Below are positions 44,211 through 52,506 of a stretch of DNA of 64,000 nt, piece after piece. This DNA is from Patulibacter sp. GTDB taxonomy: Bacteria > Actinomycetota > Thermoleophilia > Solirubrobacterales > Solirubrobacteraceae. The DNA is taken from assembly GCF_030655195.1 (NCBI RefSeq), contig NZ_JAURWA010000030.1:40576-104575 (forward strand), in the 5' to 3' direction. The notes under the pieces are model-generated. The model ran no database searches. It worked only from the letters and a program-made list of their open reading frames with translations, and had not been told where the DNA came from. A program made the translations under genes and the position numbers. How positions within the stretch are numbered: position 1 is the first letter of the stretch; the number at the start of each line of letters is the position of its first letter.

Positions 44211-45294
44211 TTCACGCTTCATGCGCGTCCTGGCACTGCTGTTCGCAGTCGTGCTCGGCGCCGCCGTCATCACGGGCTGCGGCTCGACCAAGGACGACGA
44301 GGAGAGCGGCAGCGCGAGCTCCGGCTCGACCGCCGCCGAGACCACGGCCGCCGACTCGTCGGCCACGATCAAGAAGGGCCTCAACGTCGTCGTGATGCCC
44401 AAGCAGCTGGGCAACCCGTACGAGGAGCTCGAGGACAAGGGCACCGTCGCGGCCATCGAGGAGACGGGCGGCACCGCCAAGATCCAGGGTCCGACCGACG
44501 CCGCCGCGTCGTCGCAGGTCTCGCTCCTGCGCTCGATCACGCAGCAGAAGCCGGACGCCATCGTCCTGGCCGCCAACGACCCCAACGCGGTCGTCCCGGT
44601 CCTGAAGCAGGCGCAGCAGCGCGGCATCAAGGTCGTCACGCAGGACTCCGACTCCGCGCCCGAGGGTCGTCAGATCTTCATCAACCAGGCGACGACGCAG
44701 TCCATCGGCGAGCAGCTGGCCAAGCAGGCGCTCGAGACCGCGGGCTCCGCCGGCGGCGAGGTCGCCGTGCTGTCCGCGACGGCCAACGCGCCGAACCAGA
44801 ACGCCTGGATCAAGATCATGCAGACCGAGCTGAAGAAGCCCGAGTACTCGAAGATCAAGCTCGTCAAGGTCGCCTACGGCGACGACGACGACCAGAAGTC
44901 GTTCCAGCAGGCCCAGGGCCTCCTGTCGGCCTACCCGAACCTCAAGTCCATCGTCTCCCCGACGACCGTCGGCATCGCCGCGGCCGCCCGGTACGTGTCG
45001 GACTCGAAGTACAAGGGCAAGGTCGCGGTCACCGGTCTCGGCACGCCGAACCAGATGCGCAAGTTCGTCAAGGACGGCACCGTCGCGCAGTTCGCGCTGT
45101 GGAACCCCGAGGACGTCGGCTACCTCGGCGGCTACGCCGCCGCAGCCCTGGCCTCGGACGTCATCACCGGCAAGCAGGGCGAGTCCTTCAAGGCGGGCAA
45201 GCTCGGCACGAAGACCATCGGCGAGAACGGCGAGATCGTCCTCGGGCCGCCCACGACGTTCACCACGGACAACATCGACAAGTTCGACTTCTAG
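44203..45294 (+). CDS. rhaS: Rhamnose-type sugar-binding lipoprotein (RhaS)
   Basis: About 363 residues. A signal peptide with lipobox VITGC (Cys about residue 27) is followed by a Ser/Thr/Ala-rich linker and a periplasmic-binding type 1 domain (VVMPKQLGNPYEELEDKG, PDAIVLAANDPNAVVPVLKQ, and the late IVLGPPTTFT). This is the RhaS/LsrB-like family of monosaccharide-binding proteins. The ATG at 44203 overlaps the end of the permease gene; MRVLALLF at 44221 is an alternative. A strong stem-loop follows the gene. Confidence 0.9.
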   Translation: MRDSRFMRVLALLFAVVLGAAVITGCGSTKDDEESGSASSGSTAAETTAADSSATIKKGLNVVVMPKQLGNPYEELEDKGTVAAIEETGGTAKIQGPTDAAASSQVSLLRSITQQKPDAIVLAANDPNAVVPVLKQAQQRGIKVVTQDSDSAPEGRQIFINQATTQSIGEQLAKQALETAGSAGGEVAVLSATANAPNQNAWIKIMQTELKKPEYSKIKLVKVAYGDDDDQKSFQQAQGLLSAYPNLKSIVSPTTVGIAAAARYVSDSKYKGKVAVTGLGTPNQMRKFVKDGTVAQFALWNPEDVGYLGGYAAAALASDVITGKQGESFKAGKLGTKTIGENGEIVLGPPTTFTTDNIDKFDF

Positions 45295-45327
45295 GGCCAC
45301 CTAGACGTCGAACACCCCTCGCAGGAC

Positions 45328-45360
45328 GGCGGGACGGGCGCACCACGCGTCCGTCCCGCC
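45328..45360 (+). terminator. Intercistronic stem-loop after rhaS
   Basis: Perfect 10-bp arms (GGCGGGACGG / CCGTCCCGCC) enclose a 13-nt loop. It lies inside the operon between the binding protein and the isomerase-family gene and has no T-tract. It may protect the transporter mRNA from 3' decay or act as a partial terminator, lowering expression of the catabolic genes relative to the binding protein. Confidence 0.6.
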
Positions 45361-45392
45361 GCACCGCGGAGACCCCCGAGGACCAGGACCAC

Positions 45393-46967
45393 ATGAGCAC
45401 CACCCACGACATCACGAGCACCGCCCCCGCAGAGACCGATGCCCGCCCGTCCGCTCGCGCGACCGGCCGCATCGGCGTCTTCGGCATCGGCCTCGAGGCG
45501 TACTGGGACCAGTTCGAGGGCCTGGAGGACCGCTGCAAGGGCTACCAGGCCGACGTCGAGGCCCAGGTCGCCGAGCTCGGCGGCGAGGTCGTCTCCGCCG
45601 GCCTCGTCGACACCCCGCAGAAGGCCCGGATCGCCGGCGACCTCTTCGCCCAGGGTCAGGTCGACCTGATCCTCTGCCACGTCGTCACGTACGCCACGTC
45701 GGCCACCGTCCTCGCGGCGGTGCAGGCGGCGAAGGTCCCGGTCGTCCTGCTGGGTCTGCAGCCCACCCGGACCCTGGACTACGAGCACGTCGACACGGGG
45801 GAGTGGCTGGCCAACTGCGCCGCCTGCTCCGTCCCCGAGATCGCCGGAGCGTTCACCCGCTCGGGCATCCCGTACGACACGGTCGCCGGGACGATCCGGG
45901 ACGACGAGCGCGCCTGGTCGAGGATCGGCGCCTGGGTCCGCGCCGCCGGCGTCGCCCGCTCGCTGAAGCGCGCCCGCATCGGCTTCATGGGGCACGCCTA
46001 CGCGGGCATGCTCGACATGTACTCCGACTTCACAATGTTCCACGGCCAGGTCGGCGCGCACGTCGAGGTCCTCGAGATCGACGACCTGCAGGTCCGCACG
46101 GACGCGGCCACCGACGAGCAGGTCGCCGCGAAGACCGCCGAGATCCGCGAGCACTTCGCCTTCGCCGACCCGTCGAGCGACCCGATCGCCGGACCGATCA
46201 CCGACGCGCAGCTGGACTGGTCCGCCCGCGTGGCCGTCGGCCTCGACGCGCTCGCGAAGGACTTCGAGCTCGACGCGCTGACCTACTACTACCGCGGCCT
46301 GGACGACAACCCGCAGGAGCGCCTCGGCGCCGGGGTCATCGTCGGCAACTCGCTGCTGACCGCGCGGGGCATCCCGACGGCCGGCGAGGCCGACATCAAG
46401 ACGAACCTCGCGCAGCTGATCCTCGACCGGCTCGGCGCCGGCGGCTCCTACACGGAGTACTACGGGCTCGACCTGGACGAGGACTTCGTCCTGATGGGCC
46501 ACGACGGCCCGGGCCACATCGCCATCGCCCAGGAGCAGCCGGTCCTCCGCTCGCTGAAGCTCTTCCACGGCAAGCGCGGCGGCGGGCTGTCCGTCGAGCT
46601 GCAGGTCCGCCACGGCGACGTGACGATCCTCGGCTGCACGCAGACCGCGGACGGCCGCCTGAAGCTCATCGCCGCGGAGGGCGCGTCGATTCCCGGCCCG
46701 ACGTTCCGCATCGGCAACACGAACTCGCGCCTGCGCTTCGACCTCGACCCCGCGTCGTTCCTCGAGGCCTGGTCCGCCGAGGGTCCGACGCACCACGTCG
46801 CGCTCGGCGTCGGCCACCGGATCCAGGACATCGAGGCCGTCGCGCGGCTGCTCGACCTGGAACTCGTCGTGGTCGGCAAGGACGCGGCCGCCCGCGGCTC
46901 GCGCCTCTCCGCCTCGGCGAACGACCGCCACGTCGCCCACCGCCCGGCCCCGATCGGCGGCCGCTGA
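45393..46967 (+). CDS. L-arabinose/L-fucose isomerase-family protein
   Basis: 524 residues. The N-terminal GIGLEAYWDQFEGLEDR and QVDLILCHVVTYATSATVL, the middle GFMGHAYAGMLDMYSDFTMF and the C-terminal MGHDGPGHIAIAQEQPVLR are typical of the AraA/FucI superfamily, with candidate metal/substrate residues in DLDEDFVLMGHDG. A dedicated L-rhamnose isomerase is encoded downstream, so this is an additional isomerase for another sugar or step. It starts 98 bp after rhaS; its stop overlaps the mutarotase start (TGATG). Confidence 0.8.
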   Translation: MSTTHDITSTAPAETDARPSARATGRIGVFGIGLEAYWDQFEGLEDRCKGYQADVEAQVAELGGEVVSAGLVDTPQKARIAGDLFAQGQVDLILCHVVTYATSATVLAAVQAAKVPVVLLGLQPTRTLDYEHVDTGEWLANCAACSVPEIAGAFTRSGIPYDTVAGTIRDDERAWSRIGAWVRAAGVARSLKRARIGFMGHAYAGMLDMYSDFTMFHGQVGAHVEVLEIDDLQVRTDAATDEQVAAKTAEIREHFAFADPSSDPIAGPITDAQLDWSARVAVGLDALAKDFELDALTYYYRGLDDNPQERLGAGVIVGNSLLTARGIPTAGEADIKTNLAQLILDRLGAGGSYTEYYGLDLDEDFVLMGHDGPGHIAIAQEQPVLRSLKLFHGKRGGGLSVELQVRHGDVTILGCTQTADGRLKLIAAEGASIPGPTFRIGNTNSRLRFDLDPASFLEAWSAEGPTHHVALGVGHRIQDIEAVARLLDLELVVVGKDAAARGSRLSASANDRHVAHRPAPIGGR

Positions 46968-47287
46968 TGGAGCGCGTCTGCTTCCTGCTCCAGGTCCGGC
47001 CGGAGCGGATCGCGGAGTACGAGGAGCGCCACGCCGCCGTGTGGCCCGAGATGCTCGACGCCCTGCTGGCGTCGGGGTACCGCAACTACTCGATCTTCCT
47101 GCGCCCCGACGGGCTGCTCGTCGGCTACTTCGAGTGCGACGACTTCGCCGCCGCCGACGCCGCGATGCAGGCGACGGACGTCAACGCCCGCTGGCAGGCC
47201 GAGATGGCCGAGTTCATGACGTTGCCCGAGGGCGCCCGTCCGGACACGGGGCTGCTGCGCCTGCGGGAGGTCTTCCATGTCGGCTGA
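46967..47287 (+). CDS. rhaU: L-rhamnose mutarotase (RhaU/RhaM)
   Basis: 106 residues, the standard size of the dimeric ferredoxin-like rhamnose mutarotase. Motifs: FLLQVRPERIAEYEERHAAVWPEM with the catalytic-type histidine in RHAAVWP (about residue 21), and SIFLRPDGLLVGYFE, ARWQAEMAEFM. It interconverts alpha- and beta-L-rhamnose after uptake. Start overlaps the preceding stop (TGATG) and its end overlaps the kinase gene by 11 bp. Confidence 0.93.
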   Translation: MERVCFLLQVRPERIAEYEERHAAVWPEMLDALLASGYRNYSIFLRPDGLLVGYFECDDFAAADAAMQATDVNARWQAEMAEFMTLPEGARPDTGLLRLREVFHVG

Positions 47288-48791
47288 CCCACACGCCGGA
47301 CCCGCGGACGGGGCCGGCCCCGCCGGCGGATCGGCCGCGACCTACGCCGCGATCGACTTCGGCGCCTCCAGCGGCCGGGTCCTGGCCGGCCGCTACGACG
47401 GCGAGCGGGTGAGCCTGACGGAGGCCGCGCGATTCCCCAACCGGCCCGTCGACCTGCCCGACGGCAGGCACTGGGACCTGCTCGGCCTCTACGCCCAGGC
47501 GCTCGAGGGCCTGCGGACCGTCGCGGCCGGCACCGACCTCGTCGGCGTCGGCGTCGACACGTGGGCCGTCGACTACGGGCTGCTGGACCGCGACGGCCGA
47601 CTGCTCGGTCTGCCGTTCCACTACCGCGACGGTCGGACCGAGGGCATGGTGGACCGCAGCTTCGCCCGGGTCTCCCGCGAGGCCCAGTACGCCGTGGCCG
47701 GCATCCAGACGATGCCGATCAACACCGTCTTCCAGCTGGAGGCCGAGCGCGGCTCCGCGGCGATCGACGCGGCCGACCGCATCGCCCTGATCCCCGACCT
47801 GCTCTCCCACTGGCTCGGCGGCGACCTCGTCAACGAGGCCACCAACGCCTCGTCCACCGGGCTGCTCGACGCGCGCACCGGCACGTGGTCGCACGACCTG
47901 ATCGGCCGCCTCGACCTGCCCGGCGTGCTCTTCGGCCCCACCGTCGAGCCGGGCACGACGATCGGCCGCCTGCGCCCCGCGCTCGGCCTGGGCGACGCGA
48001 AGGTCCACGCGGTCGGCTCGCACGACACCGCCTCGGCGTTCGCCGCCGCCCCGGTGGTCGGCGACGACGCCGCGATCCTCTCGAGCGGCACCTGGTCGCT
48101 CCTGGGCCTCGAGCTCGACGCGCCCGTCCTGACCGACGCCGCCCGAGACGCCAATCTCACGAACGAGCGCGGCGTCGACGGCACGATCCGGCTGCTGAAG
48201 AACGTCATGGGCCTGTGGCTGGAGCAGGAGCTCTCGCGCGCCTGGAACGTCCACGCGGCCGAGCTGCAACGCCTCGCCGGCGAGGCCGATCCCGACGTGC
48301 CGGTCCTCGACATCGACGACGCCGCGTTCCTCGCCCCGGACGACCTGCCCATGCTGATCGCCGAGCACTGCCGTCGCACGGACCAGACGCCCCCGGCGAC
48401 GAAGGGCGAGACCGTCCGCACGATCTTCGTGTCGCTCGCCTGCCGCTACCGCTGGGTGCTCGAGCAGCTCGAGGCCGTCTCCGGGCGCACGATCCGCACG
48501 ATCCACGTCGTCGGCGGCGGCGTGCGCAACGAGCTGCTCTGCCGTCTGACCGCCGACGTCACCGGGCGCACCGTCCTGGCCGGACCCGTCGAGGGCACCG
48601 GCATGGGCAACGTGCTCGTGCAGCTGCGCGCCGCCGGTGAGCTCGGCTCGCTCGCCGAGCTGCGGGCGCTCGCCGCCGCGTCCGCACGGCCCCGGGTCCA
48701 CGAGCCCGCCCCGGACCGCGCCGCGGCGGAGGACCTCTACCGCCGCTTCCTGAAGGTCGCGCAGCTCGCTGCGCCGACCACCACCGCATGA
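47277..48791 (+). CDS. rhaK: Rhamnulokinase (FGGY family)
   Basis: 504 residues. N-terminal phosphate-binding motif AAIDFGASSGRVLAGRYD, substrate region VDTWAVDYGLLDRDGRLLG and C-terminal adenosine motif HVVGGGVRNELLCRLTADVTG mark the rhamnulokinase branch. It phosphorylates L-rhamnulose to L-rhamnulose 1-phosphate. Overlaps both neighbours (11 bp with the mutarotase, ATGA with the isomerase). Confidence 0.93.
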   Translation: MSADPHAGPADGAGPAGGSAATYAAIDFGASSGRVLAGRYDGERVSLTEAARFPNRPVDLPDGRHWDLLGLYAQALEGLRTVAAGTDLVGVGVDTWAVDYGLLDRDGRLLGLPFHYRDGRTEGMVDRSFARVSREAQYAVAGIQTMPINTVFQLEAERGSAAIDAADRIALIPDLLSHWLGGDLVNEATNASSTGLLDARTGTWSHDLIGRLDLPGVLFGPTVEPGTTIGRLRPALGLGDAKVHAVGSHDTASAFAAAPVVGDDAAILSSGTWSLLGLELDAPVLTDAARDANLTNERGVDGTIRLLKNVMGLWLEQELSRAWNVHAAELQRLAGEADPDVPVLDIDDAAFLAPDDLPMLIAEHCRRTDQTPPATKGETVRTIFVSLACRYRWVLEQLEAVSGRTIRTIHVVGGGVRNELLCRLTADVTGRTVLAGPVEGTGMGNVLVQLRAAGELGSLAELRALAAASARPRVHEPAPDRAAAEDLYRRFLKVAQLAAPTTTA

Positions 48792-50035
48792 CCTCCGAGA
48801 ACCGAGGACCGAAGAACCCCATGAGCACCGACTACGAGCACCTCGCCGCGAAGCTGACCGACCGGGGCGTCGACGTCGCCGCCGTCCGCGCGCGCCTGTC
48901 CGAGCTCGTCGTCGAGGTCCCGTCGTGGGGCTTCGGCGACTCCGGCACCCGCTTCGCCACGTTCCTGCAGGACGGCCGGCCGCGCTCCGTGGTCGAGCGG
49001 CTCGAGGACGCCGCCGAGGTCCAGCGGCTGACCGGCGCCTCCTCCCGCGTCGCGCTCCACATCCCGTGGGACGCCGTCGACGACTACGCGCAGCTCGGGC
49101 GCGAGATCACCGACCGCGGCCTGACCGTCGGCACCATCAACCCGAACCTGTTCCAGGACGTCGACTACAAGCTCGGCTCGATCACCAACCCCGACGCCGG
49201 GATCCGCCGCAAGGCGACCGACCACCTCCTGGAGTGCGGCGAGATCGCCCGCGCGACCGGGTCCGACGCACTGTCGCTCTGGTTCGCCGACGGCACGAAC
49301 TACGTCGGCCAGGACGACCTGCTCGCCCGTCGCCACCGCATGCGCGAGGCGCTGCAGGAGCTCCACGCGGCCACGGGATCCGAGTCCGGCCCCGCTCTCG
49401 CGCTGCTCGTCGAGTACAAGCTCTACGAGCCCGCGTTCTACGCCACCGACCTCGCCGACTGGGGCTCCGCCGCCCTGCTCTGCCGCGAGATCGGCGAGCG
49501 GGCGCAGGTCCTCGTCGACCTCGGCCACCACGCCCACGGCGTGAACATCGAGCAGATCGTCGCGATCCTCGCGAGCTACGGCCTGCTCGGCGGCTTCCAC
49601 ACCAACGACCGCCGCTACGGCGACGACGACCTGATCACCGGGTCGGTCAACCCGTTCGCGCTCTTCTCGATCTTCTTCGAGCTGACGGCCCTGCCGCAGC
49701 TGCCGCGGATCTCGATCGACCAGGGCCACAACGTCGAGACGAAGGTCGAGGCGATCCTGCGCTCCGTCCTGAACATCCAGGACTCCTACGCCAAGGCGCT
49801 GCTGGTCGACCGCACCGCGCTCGCGCAGGCGCAGGCCGAGGGCGACGTCAACCGTGCGCACGGCCTGCTGACCGACGCGTTCTCGACCGACGTCCGCCCG
49901 CTGACCGCCAGCGTCCGCGAGGCGAAGGGCGCCGCGGCGGACCCGGTCGCCGCGCTCCGCGACGGCGGCTACCCCCAGAAGATCATCGACGCGCGCGGCA
50001 AGGCCGCCGGCGTCGCGGGGGGATGGGGCCGATGA
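48788..50035 (+). CDS. rhaI: L-rhamnose isomerase (RhaI)
   Basis: 415 residues from the ATGA-overlapping start, or about 404 from MSTDYEH at 48821, which is the natural family N-terminus. The TIM-barrel metal ligands are in LVEYKLYEPAFY, VLVDLGHHAHGVN, GGFHTNDRRYGDDD and SIDQGHNVE. This is the Pseudomonas/Rhizobium-type L-rhamnose isomerase, producing L-rhamnulose. Its stop overlaps a 36-codon micro-ORF that leads into rhaD. Confidence 0.93.
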   Translation: MTSENRGPKNPMSTDYEHLAAKLTDRGVDVAAVRARLSELVVEVPSWGFGDSGTRFATFLQDGRPRSVVERLEDAAEVQRLTGASSRVALHIPWDAVDDYAQLGREITDRGLTVGTINPNLFQDVDYKLGSITNPDAGIRRKATDHLLECGEIARATGSDALSLWFADGTNYVGQDDLLARRHRMREALQELHAATGSESGPALALLVEYKLYEPAFYATDLADWGSAALLCREIGERAQVLVDLGHHAHGVNIEQIVAILASYGLLGGFHTNDRRYGDDDLITGSVNPFALFSIFFELTALPQLPRISIDQGHNVETKVEAILRSVLNIQDSYAKALLVDRTALAQAQAEGDVNRAHGLLTDAFSTDVRPLTASVREAKGAAADPVAALRDGGYPQKIIDARGKAAGVAGGWGR

Positions 50036-50142
50036 CCTCGTGCCCCGCTCACGCACCGAGCCGCGCCTGCATCCCCGGCGCCGCCACGACCACCACTTCC
50101 GCAACCACGACCTGCCCCGCGCAGCACGAGGATCCTCGATGA
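50032..50142 (+). CDS. Bridging micro-ORF, 36 codons, between rhaI and rhaD
   Basis: It begins MTSCPAHAPSRACIPG and ends CPAQHEDPR, with three cysteines and a run of threonines. ATG overlaps the rhaI stop (ATGA) and TGA overlaps the rhaD start (ATGA). No family and no ribosome-binding site of its own; probably a translational bridge. Confidence 0.45.
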   Translation: MTSCPAHAPSRACIPGAATTTTSATTTCPAQHEDPR

Positions 50143-52256
50143 GCACCACCACGCAGCCCCTCGTCGCCCTGGCCGACGACCTCTGGCCGACCGACCCGTC
50201 CGAGGTGCCGTCCGACCCGCTGGGTCAGGTGGTCCTCGCGTCGCACCTGCTCGGGGCCAACCGCGCCGTGGCGAACATCGGCGGCGGCAACACGTCCGCC
50301 AAGGGCACCGCCACCGACCACACCGGTCGGGAGGTCCGCGCGATGTGGGTCAAGGGCTCCGGCTCCGACCTCGCGACGATGACCGAGGCCAACTTCACCG
50401 GGCTGAAGCTCGACGACCTGCTGCCGCTGATGGACCGGCCCGAGATGGTCGACGAGGAGATGGTCGCCTACGTCGGGCGCTCGATGCTCGACCCCGCCAT
50501 GCCGCGCGGCTCGATCGAGACGCTGCTGCACGCGTTCATCCCGGCGGACCACGTCCACCACACGCACCCCGACGGCATCAACGTCATCGCCGGCGCGAAG
50601 AACGGCGAGGCGCTGATCCAGGAGTGCTTCGGCGACCGCGCGATCTGGGTCCCGTACATCCGCCCGGGCTTCACGCTCGCCAAGCAGATCGGCGAGGCCG
50701 TCCGCGACAACCCGGGCGCCGAGCTCGTCGTGCTGGGCAAGCACGGCCTCGTGGTCTGGGGCGACACGGCGGAGGACACCTACCGCCGGACGATCTCGAT
50801 CATCAACGAGGGCGCCGCCTTCATGAACGAGAAGGCCGGCGGCGCGGTGCGCTTCGGCGGCGTCGCCCCGGAGGCCTCGGCGCTCGACGCCGCCGGTCGC
50901 CAGGCCGTCCTCGACGTCGTCCTGCCGTCGCTGCGCGGCGCGGTCTCCAGCGAGCGCTCGAAGGTGCTGCTCGTCGACCAGTCCGCCCCGGCGATCGAGT
51001 TCGTCACGTCGGTCCGCGCTCCCGAGCTCGTGACCGTCGGCGCCGCGTGCCCGGACCACCTGGTCCACACGAAGATGCTGCCGATGTTCGTGCCCTTCGA
51101 CCCGACGTCGGAGGACGCCGAGGTGCTGAAGGCGCGCGTCGTCGAGCGCGCCGCGGCGTACCGCGAGCAGTACGCCGCGTACCACGCCGCCAACGCCGAG
51201 AACCCGGACGTCCGCATGCCGGGCACCGAGGCCGGCGCCGTGCCGATCTCCGATCCCGACCCGCGCGTCGTGCTGATCCAGCACGTCGGCCTCGTCGGCG
51301 TCGCCCCGACGCCGAAGGGCGCGTCGCTCTCGCGCGACCTCTACCACCGCGCCATCGAGGTCATGGCCGGCGCCGACGCGGTCGACGAGTTCGTCTCGCT
51401 GACCGCCGACGAGAGCTTCGCCGTCGAGTACTGGCCGCTCGAGCTCTACAAGCTCTCCCTGGCGCCCGCGCCCGGCGAGCTGCAGGGCAAGGTCGCGTTC
51501 GTGACCGGCGCCGGCGGCGGCATCGGCCGCGCGATCTCGGCGGAGCTGGCCGCGGCCGGTGCGGTCATCGCCGGGTTCGACCTGGACGCGGACGGTGCCA
51601 CCGAGGCCGTCGGCCCGCTCGGCGTGGGCATCGGCGGCGACGTCACCTCCGAGGAGTCCGTGGCGAACGCGTACCGCGAGGCCGTGCGGAAGTTCGGCGG
51701 CGTCGACATCCTCGTGAGCAACGCCGGCATCGCGTCGAGCTCCGCCATCGAGGACACGACGCTCGAGGAGTGGGAGCGCAACCACCGCATCCTCGGCACC
51801 GGGTACTTCCTCGTCTCGAAGGAGGCCTTCCGGATCATGCGCGAGCAGGGGACGGGCGGCTCCATCGTCTTCATCTCCTCGAAGAACTCGCTCGTGGCCG
51901 GCAAGAACGCCTCCGCCTACTCGTCGGCCAAGGCCGCCGAGCTGCACCTGGCGCGCTGCCTGGCCGAGGAGGGCGGTGCCGACGGCATCCGCGTCAACAC
52001 GGTCAACCCGGACGCGGTCCTGCGCGGCTCGAAGATCTGGCAGGGCAACTGGCGCGAGGAGCGGGCCGCCAACTACGGCCTGGACCCGGCCGAGCTCGAG
52101 GAGCACTACCGCCAGCGCAACACGCTGAAGGTCCTGATCCTCCCCGAGGACATCGCGGCCTCGACGCTGCACTTCGCCTCCGAGGCGCGGTCGGGCAAGT
52201 CGACGGGCAACATCCTCAACGTCGACGGCGGCGTCCCGGCGGCCTACACGCGGTAG
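50139..52256 (+). CDS. rhaD: Bifunctional rhamnulose-1-phosphate aldolase / lactaldehyde dehydrogenase (RhaD)
   Basis: 705 residues. The N-terminal class II aldolase domain (about 1-440) has the metal-binding pair in HHTHPDGIN and phosphate-binding NIGGGNTSAKG; the C-terminal SDR domain (about 445-700) has TGAGGGIG, SNAG, SSKNS and YSSAK. The fused enzyme would split L-rhamnulose 1-phosphate to dihydroxyacetone phosphate and L-lactaldehyde and oxidise the latter to lactate. It is the last gene of the rhamnose operon, followed by two strong hairpins. Confidence 0.93.
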   Translation: MSTTTQPLVALADDLWPTDPSEVPSDPLGQVVLASHLLGANRAVANIGGGNTSAKGTATDHTGREVRAMWVKGSGSDLATMTEANFTGLKLDDLLPLMDRPEMVDEEMVAYVGRSMLDPAMPRGSIETLLHAFIPADHVHHTHPDGINVIAGAKNGEALIQECFGDRAIWVPYIRPGFTLAKQIGEAVRDNPGAELVVLGKHGLVVWGDTAEDTYRRTISIINEGAAFMNEKAGGAVRFGGVAPEASALDAAGRQAVLDVVLPSLRGAVSSERSKVLLVDQSAPAIEFVTSVRAPELVTVGAACPDHLVHTKMLPMFVPFDPTSEDAEVLKARVVERAAAYREQYAAYHAANAENPDVRMPGTEAGAVPISDPDPRVVLIQHVGLVGVAPTPKGASLSRDLYHRAIEVMAGADAVDEFVSLTADESFAVEYWPLELYKLSLAPAPGELQGKVAFVTGAGGGIGRAISAELAAAGAVIAGFDLDADGATEAVGPLGVGIGGDVTSEESVANAYREAVRKFGGVDILVSNAGIASSSAIEDTTLEEWERNHRILGTGYFLVSKEAFRIMREQGTGGSIVFISSKNSLVAGKNASAYSSAKAAELHLARCLAEEGGADGIRVNTVNPDAVLRGSKIWQGNWREERAANYGLDPAELEEHYRQRNTLKVLILPEDIAASTLHFASEARSGKSTGNILNVDGGVPAAYTR

Positions 52257-52292
52257 CGGTCCCCCGCGGGCGCCGGCCGCCCGCAGGACCCC

Positions 52293-52315
52293 GGGCCGCG
52301 CCTCGTGCGCGGCCC
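52293..52315 (+). terminator. Hairpin after rhaD, first
   Basis: GGGCCGCGC-CTCGT-GCGCGGCCC, perfect 9-bp arms with a 5-nt loop. No T-tract. It lies 37 bp after the rhaD stop and is followed by a second hairpin. Confidence 0.6.
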
Positions 52316-52318
52316 GCA

Positions 52319-52360
52319 CGACGGTGCACGAGCCGGGCCGGGAGGCCCGGCTCGCCGTCG
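52319..52360 (+). terminator. Hairpin after rhaD, second
   Basis: A perfect 10-bp core (GAGCCGGGCC / GGCCCGGCTC, loop GGGA) is extended by an outer CGACGG / CCGTCG pairing. Together with the first hairpin it probably ends the rhamnose transcript ahead of the next promoter. Confidence 0.65.
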
Positions 52361-52418
52361 TTCCGGGGCCGTCCGCGGCGCCCCCGCCCCGCCTCCGCGA
52401 CGCATCCGGCGACTCCCC

Positions 52419-52448
52419 TTGACACCCGGCGGACCGGTCGGATAGAGA
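52419..52448 (+). promoter_or_regulatory. Promoter of sugar operon 1
   Basis: TTGACA (52419-52424) and TAGAGA (52443-52448) with an 18-bp spacer. The operator-like sequence begins two bases after the -10 element, so a bound repressor would block transcription start. Confidence 0.6.
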
Positions 52449-52449
52449 T

Positions 52450-52476
52450 ACCTGAAGTTCAGGTGCTCTGAACAGT
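52450..52476. promoter_or_regulatory. GntR operator of sugar operon 1
   Basis: ACCTGAAGTTCAGGT (52450-52464) is a perfect palindrome around one G. It overlaps TCAGGTGCTCTGAACAGT (52459-52476), which itself holds TTCAG-N5-CTGAA. The 18-mer recurs with two changes in front of the second sugar operon (57333-57350) and in part in front of gntR, so the GntR protein encoded at 55388 is the likely binder. Confidence 0.65.
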
Positions 52477-52506
52477 TGATCTCCGGACTCCGGAGGGGGA
52501 GAGGAC

